Assembly (NCBI GenBank): GCA_020746875.1
Contig: JAGTJL010000014.1
Location: 248,001 to 312,000 of the forward strand
Length of the DNA: 64,000 nucleotides
Source of the DNA: Rhexocercosporidium sp. MPI-PUGE-AT-0058
Taxonomy: Eukaryota > Ascomycota > Leotiomycetes > Helotiales
Direction: 5' to 3'
Positions 55,675 to 64,000 of the stretch are shown in pieces. Made by a program: the position numbers and the translations under genes. Numbering within the stretch: position 1 is the stretch's first letter; every line of letters begins with the position of its first letter. The notes below the pieces were generated by a model. It did no database searches and was not told where the DNA came from. It saw only the letters and a list, made by a program, of their open reading frames with translations.

Positions 55675-57877
55675 ATGCCTCCAAAGAAGGCCACCGCTGC
55701 TGCTGCAAAGCCAGCCAAGTCAGCCCCGAAGACAAAGGCAGCTCCAAAGACAAAGGCCGCGCCCACGTCTACTGTCGCTGCATCTGCAAAGCCAGCTCCA
55801 GCTGCAAGCAAGAGAAACGCCTCCGTCGTCTCCACCACAATCACCAAAACAACCACCGTCAAGGCAACAAAGCGAAAAGCTTCCGAAATCGAGGACCAAA
55901 CTCCTGCGCCCAAGGCCAAGAAGGCAAAAGCCACCCCTCCCGTCGTTGAACCCAAACCTGCGCAGAAGGCTGCTGCTCCAAAGAATGCTCCAGCTGCAAA
56001 GACAAAGGCAAAGATGACCAAAGCTCCTGTCGCGAAGGCCGCCTCCAAGGTGTCGTCCGTCAAGAGTTCAGCTTCGAAGACCAAGGCCCCCCCAAAGCCA
56101 ACCAAAGCTGCTGCTCCCGAGAAGGCTACAGCGGAAAAGAGGACATCAGAGGCAGAAGAGAGCGAAGATGAACCCCCTGCGAAGAAGACAAAAACCGCAA
56201 AGGCTGCTCCCAAGGCTGCTGCGAAGGTCAGTTCACTTTCGTGCGTCGACGAATTCTTACTGATTGATCTCCAGAATGCCGCACCAAAAGCAAAGACCGC
56301 TGCTCCAAAGAAGGCTGCTATCAAGAAGGCCGAACAAACCGACGATGAAGATGCTGTAAGTTTTATTCGTTCCTAATCTGCTTGACAATTGTTGATCGAT
56401 CTAGGAACCCGCTGCCAAGGCCAAAGCTGCTCCAAAGCCAAAGAAGGTCGCCGCTCCGAAGCCCCCCAAGCCTGTCAAAGTTCTCCCCGTCATCAATACA
56501 GTCCCCACACAAGTCCTCGATATCTTTGTTTTCGGTGAAGGTGGTTCTGGTGAACTTGGACTCGGCGCGAGAAAGGGTGCAGATGGCAAAAAGGTCATTG
56601 ATGTTACCCGTCCTCGTCTCAACCCACTCCTCTCTGCGAAGGATGTTGGTGTCGTCAACATGTGCGTTGGTGGAATGCACAGTGTTGCTCTCACGCGCGA
56701 CAACAAGATCTTGACTTGGGGTGTCAATGATCAAGGTGCTCTAGGCCGTGCTACTCCCAACGAAGGCAAGATGGTTGATCTGCCAGTTGGAGGAAACAGT
56801 GACGAGGATTCCGATTCTGATTCCGATGACGATGATTCTGGCTTGAACCCATCCGAGGCCGAACCAAGACAAGTCGATCCTTCTCACTTCCCCGAAGGTA
56901 CCGTCTTCGTTTCTGTTCATGCCGGAGATTCTACCTCATTCGCTCTCACCAATACCGGTTTGGTTTATGGCTGGGGTACATTCCGAGTAAGTTCGATCTC
57001 TCTCCATCTCGCCTTCATGTGCTAACACCTACAGGGAAATGATGGTATCATTGGCTTCCGCGGAGGCGTTCACACCCAATCCACCCCCATCCTCATTCCC
57101 GAACTCAAGGAGATCACACACATTGCCGTTGGCACCAACCATGTCCTCGCTCTCAATCAAAAGGGCAAGGTTTTCACATGGGGTGCTGGTGAGCAGAGTC
57201 AATTGGCTCGTCGTGTCGTTTCACGTACTGCTGCAGGCGCTCTCATTCCACGGGAGTTTGGCCTTCAGCGCAAGAAGATCGTTCACATCGGTTGTGGCGA
57301 TTACCACAGTTTCGCAGTCGATGCCAAGGGAGCTGTTTACTCTTGGGGATTGAACTCATTCGGCCAGACGGGTGTACCAAAGGAGGAGGAGACTGTCGAG
57401 AACGCCATTGCCACACCAACCTTGGTTAAGTCTCTGACAGAGTATGACGTCAAGCAGATTGCAGGTGGAGCTCATCACACTCTGGCTTGCACTACCACTG
57501 GTCAAGTCCTGGTCTGGGGACGTATCGATGGTTCTCAAGGTGGTATGGAGTTGGAGGATCTGCCTAAGGAGCACCTGTACTTGGATGAGCATGGCAAGCC
57601 CAGATACTTGATCAAGCCCAACGTCGTTCCCGATATCGAAGGTGTCTACGTTGCCACCGGTCCTGATACCTGTTTGGCTATCGACAAGGAGGGTAAGGCT
57701 CACACTTGGGGTTTCAGCAGCAACTATCAGACTGGCCAAGGTACCGCGACTGATGTCTCGGAGGCTACCTGGGTTGACAACACTGCTGTTCGAGGAAAGA
57801 AGATTGTTTGCGGTGGCATTGGTGGACAGTTTGGTGTTTTGTGCGGTATTCATGAGCCCACGGCTGAAGGCAACTAG
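55675..57877 (+). CDS. Ran guanine-nucleotide exchange factor RCC1/Pim1
   Basis: Four exons (55675-56226, 56275-56355, 56405-56986, 57035-57877) give 685 residues. An unusually long basic Lys/Ala/Pro tail (about 1-225), histone H1-like, carries several nuclear-localisation patterns (ATKRKASE, PAKKTKT). A seven-bladed RCC1 propeller follows: FVFGEGGSGELGLG, NMCVGGMHSVALT, ILTWGVNDQGALGR, VSVHAGDSTSFALT, VYGWGTFR|GNDGIIGF, HIAVGTNHVLALN, VFTWGAGEQSQLAR, HIGCGDYHSFAVD, VYSWGLNSFGQTG, IAGGAHHTLACT and AHTWGFSSNYQTG. An acidic insert (NSDEDSDSDSDDDDSG) lies between blades, as in yeast Srm1 relatives. It exchanges GDP for GTP on Ran at chromatin, driving nuclear transport and spindle assembly. Introns are 48-49 bp. 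Confidence 0.95.
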
Positions 57878-59073
57878 ATGGGTTTTTGGGTGGTATTTCA
57901 TGGGCCTGCGGCTAAAGGCAACTAGCGGGGAATTCAGGGTGGATGACTTGCTTCTTTTTCTCTTTCGATATCATATCCTGGCGCTGGGCGTTGGTGGCTC
58001 TTCATCATCCCATATTGAAATCAGGGATATTTTGTTTGGTGGCATTTGGGTTGGATGGATGGGCAAGACTTTACTTGCATGGGAATTTGTCCTCATCGCA
58101 TCGCATCACAAAAATGTAGGATTAGAGTAATTGAATAGTTTATGCAGCCCTTGGTCTTCTTGAATGTGCCGTGTTTGATTTGTGACATTATTTGGGGAGG
58201 AAGGGAGATTCTAATTTGGGAGCTATCGGAAGTAGGAGCATTTCCAACCTTAACGATATTCGGACTGTGCTTTGGCTTGATTTTCATGGTTTGTGTTTGA
58301 TTCGTGATATTCGAGAAATAGAATCTGAGCAATATAGGGAGCGCATAGGCTGATCTGACTTCCTTAGACATTTTAGGTGCACTATTCTTACTCCTTTCTA
58401 TTGTCACCCTGTCAAGAAGCCGAGTATTGTTAATTCTTGTTTCGTCACCATCGTTGAAGTGGGGTTTCATATCTCAAGTCGGGGAGGAGACATATTATGT
58501 GAAGATATATAAGAGTCTCCTAGATTCTATATTGATGTAAGAAGTAGGCCATGTATGAAAGAAAAGCTTTATAATTAAGCAAGTAAGCTAGCGGAGAATT
58601 TAAAATAAAGACTTTAGAAGCTTTAAACTATTATACTGCTCTTTCCTCCGCAAAAAGTTCGTCCTTGAGCGTTAATCTATTTCCTATCGCTAGTGGAGTA
58701 ATTATAATTATTTATAGTATTTCCTAAGCTTTAATCTATTTAAATTGTTCGCTTAGAAGCTCGGATTAATTTACTCCCGTACTTGTTGAATCTTCTAGCA
58801 TTATCACTCTTTTCGCTAGCCTGGGGCGTGGTATCTAATATTGTCAGCAACCCGCCGCGGCGGCTACAGTAGCACAGCCCGAGGAACTCCAGCAAGCCAT
58901 TCTAGGATACAGTTTGACTTCTTGCCTTTGCACCTCGTCCTGCGTCTCTTTTTCTTCCGTTTGGTTATAAATGTCTCAGGGCGACTCCCTTGGGAAGAGA
59001 TCGATGAGGACGGATCCAGGTGAGCACACGGTTGAAGTTGCTCAGGCAGGCAAGCTACTCAAACTACACTCCA
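57878..59073. other. Intergenic with AT-rich segment
   Basis: 1.2 kb. 58500-58800 is AT-rich with TA-dense words, possibly a decayed repeat. A frame starting at ATG 58970 (MSQGDSLGKRSM) ends in CCAG/GTGAGC and might be an upstream exon of the HET gene, but no acceptor restores frame. Confidence 0.35.
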
Positions 59074-61242
59074 ATGTTCCGTAACTGCGTACTAATGCGA
59101 ATCACTAGTAGGCCTCCTGCGTACGTCTATGAACAGGTGGTCGACGATGAAATTCGGGTTCTAAATCTCTTCCCGGGTGCGTTCGAGGGTTCTATTCAGT
59201 GTAGCCTCGAGCGTAGAGCTTTGCCAGCGGCCGATGATGCTATTGAGGCGCAAATGAAGCAAGAATTTTTAGAAAGGGCTGCTTTAGACGCCAATATGGC
59301 AGCTCTTTTCACAAAGGTAGCGCATGGTTTAGGATCCCCCGATGATAAATCCTACGTGGACACTGTGCTCCAAACCCGCTATATTGGGCTCTTCCAGCTT
59401 CAAACGGCTAGAACTCAACATGAACAGATCAGAGAAACTGGATACGAGGCATTATCTTATGTCTGGGGGGACCCTGAGAACAAAGTCCCGATACTTTGCT
59501 CAGGATATGAAATAAAGGTGACGCAAAACCTAGCCACAGCTTTGAAGTATCTCCGCCGAACCGAAAGCGTGCGCCAGATCTGGGCCGATGCCATATGTAT
59601 AAATCAACAAGACTTGATTGAAAAGAGTCAACAGGTACAGCAAATGGGACGAGTTTATGCTAGCGCAGACAAAACGCTAGTATGGCTTGGGGAAGAACAT
59701 CCAGAAGACAAAGGCGCTCTCGAGCAGCTTCTAAGCTGGTTACAGTCTCCCGCGCCACATATTGACTGGCAAAGGGCATGCATACTGTGGGAGTCCCCAT
59801 CGTCTTTCGTGTTCAATGTGAAAGGCGTGAGCGACGAGGCAGCTGCTTGGCTCCAGGTCCAGCAGGTATTCCTACCGCCGATGATGCACCTATTTGCAAG
59901 GGACTGGTGGCGTCGCAAATGGATCATTCAAGAGCTTGTGAGAGCGAAGAGCGCCGTTTTCATATGTGGTACTCAGCAATCCGATTGGGCCTCAATTCAG
60001 AGACACCTTGGAGACACAGACCCTATGACAAGCAGACATTTTGCACATACCTTGTTGTTAATTGGAGTAATGCGGGAATTACCCTATACCGATGGACTTC
60101 GGTTCAAGTCTCAGGCTGGCATGGTCAATGCCCACCAGATGGCGAGGTTTGCGTCCATATTCCATCGCAAGGACCCATCAGAGCCAGAAAGACCAGACTT
60201 AGTAGAACTTGCTTTCCGGTCCGTGGGTTTCGAGTGCACGGTAGCTGTCGACGGCTTATATGCTTTGCTAGGGTTGGCTAAGAAGGTCAAGCTCTCAAAC
60301 AGCCCTCATCTGTTAGCAGTCGACTACACAGCTGGTTTCGCGGATATGTTAATACGATTTACTCAATGGTTCATGCTCAATAGGCCGCAAGCTCTTGTAC
60401 CATTCAATCATGTCCTTGGAAACCGAAGGCCTTTCAAGGGTGCCGAGACTTGCTGGAATTCAGACACACATCTTCAATCTAGGCCAGAGCAAGTTCCAAA
60501 CCAACTACCCCCAACTTGGACCAGTGGCTTTTTCCAAACCAGCTATGTCTTACGCAGGGACTTGGCGTCTCCTTTGGCCTTTGAAGATTTTGATGCTGGC
60601 GGTTTAAAGCGAGGTTTTCGGCCCACGGATATAGTTCACTGGAATGAGCCATCCACAGGCAGTGCTATGCTAGAGCTGAAGGGTAGGATTATTGGAAGTA
60701 TCACCGATATATTTCCAGCCCTCCACGAGGGTAATAACTCTTACTCGTTTGGAGAACTCAGAACGTGGACCGCGAGAATTTTGGATCTACTTGCGACCCG
60801 TACACCAGACCATTATCAAGCATCCGAGATGTTCTATCAGTTCGTGACCTGCGGTGGCCAGAGGTCTTTCATATTAAGCCAAGCTGTATCGCCGAAGGAG
60901 CGATCCAGTTTGGAAGATGCACAGCGTTACCTGGCTATAATTAACCATCCGGAGGATGTGTCACTCGACGCCGATCCTGATATTCGAGCTTTTATGGACT
61001 CCATAGCTCCTGCGGCAGGCCGTAGACTTTGCATAACTTCCTCAGGGCACATTGGCTGGGTTCCTCCAGTTGCAGAGAAAGGAGACCAGATATGCGTGTT
61101 CGACGGGGCTCCGTTGCTTCATGCCATTGCTCCGTGCGGAGGTGGCTATCACAACCTCATTGGCCCTTGCTATATAGAGGGATTAATGTTTGGTGGAGCT
61201 ATGGATCTGGTTTTGGAGACAAAGACGATCAATTTGTATTAG
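59074..61242 (+). CDS. HET-domain (heterokaryon incompatibility) protein
   Basis: 722 residues from Met 59074; the start is uncertain because the frame is open a little further upstream and an extra 5' exon is possible. The HET domain spans about 80-300: TRYIGLFQLQTARTQ, YEALSYVWGDPEN (about 125), IWADAICINQQD, VQQMGRVYASADKTLVWLGEE and WWRRKWIIQELVRA. The C-terminal half (GLYALLGLAKKV, DYTAGFADMLIRFTQWF, ending FCEG-like GGGYHNLIGPCYIEGLMFG) is the usual tail of stand-alone HET proteins. HET domains mediate non-self recognition and programmed cell death on hyphal fusion; a TIR-like fold has been proposed. No intron is needed in the coding part. A broken HET relic lies tail to tail just downstream. 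Confidence 0.9.
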   Translation: MFRNCVLMRITSRPPAYVYEQVVDDEIRVLNLFPGAFEGSIQCSLERRALPAADDAIEAQMKQEFLERAALDANMAALFTKVAHGLGSPDDKSYVDTVLQTRYIGLFQLQTARTQHEQIRETGYEALSYVWGDPENKVPILCSGYEIKVTQNLATALKYLRRTESVRQIWADAICINQQDLIEKSQQVQQMGRVYASADKTLVWLGEEHPEDKGALEQLLSWLQSPAPHIDWQRACILWESPSSFVFNVKGVSDEAAAWLQVQQVFLPPMMHLFARDWWRRKWIIQELVRAKSAVFICGTQQSDWASIQRHLGDTDPMTSRHFAHTLLLIGVMRELPYTDGLRFKSQAGMVNAHQMARFASIFHRKDPSEPERPDLVELAFRSVGFECTVAVDGLYALLGLAKKVKLSNSPHLLAVDYTAGFADMLIRFTQWFMLNRPQALVPFNHVLGNRRPFKGAETCWNSDTHLQSRPEQVPNQLPPTWTSGFFQTSYVLRRDLASPLAFEDFDAGGLKRGFRPTDIVHWNEPSTGSAMLELKGRIIGSITDIFPALHEGNNSYSFGELRTWTARILDLLATRTPDHYQASEMFYQFVTCGGQRSFILSQAVSPKERSSLEDAQRYLAIINHPEDVSLDADPDIRAFMDSIAPAAGRRLCITSSGHIGWVPPVAEKGDQICVFDGAPLLHAIAPCGGGYHNLIGPCYIEGLMFGGAMDLVLETKTINLY

Positions 61243-61392
61243 ATTGAATATGTTTGGACTAATATATTTTTGAGCTTTAGACTCTTCGTGGTATCAATTT
61301 AGCAATGAGCGAGTAGCATCTGAGACGAGGTAGCAAGTTCTGGTTCCTAAATGACTCTATCGAAGAGATTCCGCGCCACGAGGAAGACTTTT

Positions 61393-61935
61393 CTATTGAT
61401 GAGAATCGGCATGACTTGTTTTGTATCCCCCCCCCCAACACACATAGGAGAGAGCATCGAATTTCAAACTTCCATCGTCAAGTGAATGAATCTCTAGAGA
61501 ACACGACACCATCTGGCGAGGCCCCTCTTCCATTGCCTGATCTTGATTTTCAGGTACTGGACGGATCCTCGGAAGCCTGATATTTTCCATCCATTATTGG
61601 ATGGTACGCGGCACGATGATTTTTGTCCCTAGCCATACCATTAATCCACAACCCCCAGAGCCAGTAAGAAGGATGAACAAAGCGTCCATTTGGCTGCTGT
61701 CTTCGGGGAATGATGGAAACATTTTCTGGTGGGTTCTGGGGATCGATTGCTTGCCCTTCCCCGGAACCTGGGGTTACTGTTGAAGCCAATTAATTTAGAC
61801 GAGTCGTTTTGCGAGCAGTTAGACTCACGATGGGGTTGTAGATGACAGAAAAGCGAGGGAATCTCAGACATCTGACAGTTGAGCCTCTCGAAATGCATAA
61901 TGGCGCAGGGCTGTTTAGCTGGTTCGATCACTGAT
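61393..61935 (-). pseudogene. Truncated and frameshifted HET-domain relic
   Basis: On the minus strand, an upstream part (MHFERLNCQMSEI from about 61905, one intron with GTGAGT...CAACAG, then SYWLWGLWING) leads by a frame change near 61590 to IRLPRIRPV, VSCSLEIHSLDDGSLKFDAL and SYV. This is the N-terminal edge of a HET domain. The next residues should be WGD/WGG, but a TGT is inserted and a run of nine or ten C (61427-61436) carries the frame to a stop at 61393. The rest of the domain is absent. I read it as a degraded paralogue of HET-type genes, not a functional gene. Confidence 0.55.
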
Positions 61936-62012
61936 TCTGTCACATTGCAGGGGATGCTCGAGAATGCTGGAAAAGGACGAAAAACGATGGCTGGCTTCGC
62001 AAGAACGATATT

Positions 62013-63336
62013 TTATTGAGACTTGCCGAGTAGCACTTCACATATAGCATCTCCTAATTGCTTTGTGCTTGCTTTACCCCCAAGATCTCTGTAAAAATTG
62101 GTTAGTAAAGCAAAATTGGAAGATCTAGATACAGAAAGACTTACCCAGTACGAATTTCCAGTCCCCCGACATCTTTCGAATTAAGAACCTTGGCTACCGC
62201 GTTCTCGATATCCTTGGCTTCCTTCACCATTCCAAAAGAATATTTAAGCATCATAGCAACCGACAGAATCATTGCAGCTGGATTAACAATCCCCTTGCCA
62301 GCAATATCCGGTGCACTTCCATGAACGGGCTCATATAGACCTCTCAACTTCCCCGACTCTCCTTCTCCAATCCAGCCACTCAAACTGGCACTAGGTAACA
62401 ATCCCAAGCTACCAGGAACCACGCTCGCGACATCGCTCAGGATATCTCCAAAAGTGTTGTCCATAACGACGACACCGTTGAAACTAGTTGGAGCTTTCAT
62501 CATCAACATTGCTGCACTGTCCGCAAGTTGATGACTTAACTTGATATCTGGGAACTCTTTTTCGTAGACCTCTGATACCACCTTTCTCCAGAGTCTCGAG
62601 CTAGCAAGAACATTGGCTTTATCGCAGCTAATGACTTGAGTTGGACCACCCGAGCCATCGGAACTCAGACTGTGGTTTTCTTTCCCCATAGCGTAGGCCA
62701 GCTTCGCAGCAACTCGAGCAACACGTTCGATTTCCAAACGCGAGTAGGCCCATGGATCACTTGCGAAGTTTTCCTCCTCAACTTTCTCGCCGAAGTACGC
62801 GCCGCCGCAATTCTCGCGGACGATGACGAAATCGGTGCCGGCTACGATCTCGGGACGGAGAGGTGAGAGGTTGGTTAATGAAGCTGAGGGTAGATTGCAA
62901 GGACGGAGATTGGCGAATAGAGAAAGTTCTTTGCGGAGAGTCAGTAGACCTGCTTCTGGTCTGATGGCGCCAGCTCCCCTGATGAAGTCAGTGATGACTA
63001 ACTCATTAATTAATTTCGATATATGGGTATCATTTACCATTTTGGACCTCCGACAGCGCCAAAAAGGATTGCATCGCTATCTTTGGCAAGTTGTAACACG
63101 TCGTCTGTCAGTGGCGTGCCGTGTGCATCGATGCTGCAGCCCCCTGTGAGCGCCTTGCGGACCCTGAACTGAACGCCAGAAGTTCTCGTGATAGCTGAGA
63201 GGACTTTGAGAGCCTCTTCGGCGATTTCAGGCCCAACACCATCGCCTGGGAGCAGGAGGATGGAATGTAGCTTTGTGGCAGTTGCTCGGGACACCAGATT
63301 GGTGGCTAGGTACGCGGGGGACTCTTTGGAAGCCAT
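62013..63336 (-). CDS. LEU2: 3-isopropylmalate dehydrogenase-like protein (divergent LEU2 paralogue)
   Basis: Three exons (63336-63038, 62978-62145, 62088-62013) give 402 residues. It oxidises and decarboxylates 3-isopropylmalate with NAD+ in leucine synthesis. Motifs: LLPGDGVGPEI (about 28), FGAVGGPKW|GAGAIRPE across intron 1, CDKANVLASSRLWR, DSAAMLMM, DNTFGDILSDVASVVPGSLGLLPSASL, GLYEPVHGSAPDIAGKGIVNP, and IRTG|DLGGKAST across intron 2. The metal-binding Asp residues (NTFGDILSD) and the Lys of DKANV are kept. Odd points are a 22-residue N-terminal extension and RENCGGAYFGEK where most enzymes have RELTGGIYFG; this loop touches the substrate side chain. It may be a second, specialised isozyme. 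A peroxisomal or cytosolic location cannot be settled. The 3' end is convergent with the HET relic region. Confidence 0.86.
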
Positions 63337-64000
63337 ACTTGGCAGGCTTTTAAAAGGTCAGTTGTCCACCAATATGACAATGAGTGTTTTCGATGTAGAA
63401 CATAAAGGTTTGAGATGACAATTTTCTTTTTTGAAAGCACTCTCATCTAAGCTTGAAGACGAAGGTGATCAATCGTCAACTGTGGGGTGCCCTTGTCGCT
63501 GCGGGGAAAGCGCCTCCGAGACCGGATCCTCCCCGATGCCTTTTTATGTTAGAAAAAGTGTTTAAACAGGTGCATTAGCAAAAATCGAAGAATTCTGTTT
63601 CAGATTTGATGAGGAGAGAGTCTAAAACTCTTGACCATTATCTTTCTGATTTGCTGTCACATTTACTTCTTTGGTTTTTCTTTCATTTTTTTCAAAAAGC
63701 AGCTGGGTTGTAACCGTGAATCGCAGGGGTCATTACAGTCTTCACCAAAAACCCCAAACAATTCATTTCTTAACGACATTTGTAAATTCCGTTCTTGGTG
63801 TCTTATACGGCTCAAAATTCTCTCCAAACCTGATTCGCTGCTCAGAATCCTAGCCCATCCCAATCAGCTTCTCCTCAGCCCATCGTCTCAGGGGGTAGAC
63901 GATGCCGACACTAAGCGAAAGTCAATAAGAGACGGTAAATTTTTCTGTTTCTTTTTGGACAAGCCAGCATGGAAACTCTCAATAGTCCAAGAATCTCAAT
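63337..64000. other. Right-edge intergenic
   Basis: 664 bp upstream of the isopropylmalate dehydrogenase gene. It contains the promoter; open frames at 63663-63863 have no motif. No Leu3-type site was identified by eye. Confidence 0.3.

Noticed and set aside
55530..56324. Long minus-strand open frame (264 codons) opposite the RCC1 N-terminus
   Set aside because: It is the mirror of the Lys/Ala/Pro-rich coding repeat; the plus strand has RCC1 with conserved blades and spliced frame.

Overview
The window looks like nuclear DNA of a filamentous ascomycete (Pezizomycotina). The signs are many short GT-AG introns of about 45-60 bp, lariat signals such as CTAAC, and families typical of that group: a HET-domain protein, WSC domains, a Zn(II)2Cys6 regulator and fungal CorA-like transporters. 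AT-rich stretches look like repeat-induced point mutation (RIP). A class such as Leotiomycetes is possible, but I cannot prove it from the sequence. Gene models were spliced by hand from reading frames and splice signals. Where all exons could be placed, the total length is a multiple of three.

Positions 1-21.1 kb are a compact, mostly housekeeping core: HRI1 (partial, minus), cytochrome c heme lyase (minus), a DMT-type transporter (plus), an alpha/beta hydrolase (plus), a secreted protein of unknown function (minus), a two-WW-domain protein (plus), two tandem paralogous multi-pass membrane proteins (minus), the complex I ESSS subunit (plus), mitochondrial branched-chain aminotransferase (minus) and a SCY1-like pseudokinase (plus). 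BAT and the SCY1-like gene are head to head.

Positions 21.1-49.4 kb are accessory. A divergent pair stands out: a secreted protein made of about ten Cys-rich 40-residue modules (minus), and a 1053-residue protein that joins a signal peptide, two WSC domains, a hydrophobic helix, an I9-like propeptide and a complete S8 subtilisin domain (plus). Copies of a short direct repeat lie on each side of this block. Around it are a gene fragment I do not recognise, a small protein with two CCHC zinc knuckles, broken genes with single in-frame stops, an intact ankyrin gene next to an ankyrin relic, and a long CorA-like transporter gene with an unusual helical insert. AT-rich stretches share a mutated dispersed repeat (36.5 and 49.0 kb). 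A solo LTR with a perfect 5-bp target duplication lies at 48.4 kb.

Positions 49.4-64 kb return to denser genes: an extended SDR epimerase, a Zn(II)2Cys6 regulator with a GC-AG intron inside its zinc cluster, a protein of unknown family, the Ran exchange factor RCC1/Pim1, a HET-domain gene with a broken HET relic tail to tail, and a divergent 3-isopropylmalate dehydrogenase. BAT (last step of leucine synthesis) and the isopropylmalate dehydrogenase belong to one pathway but are 45 kb apart. I found no rRNA, CRISPR array or convincing tRNA.
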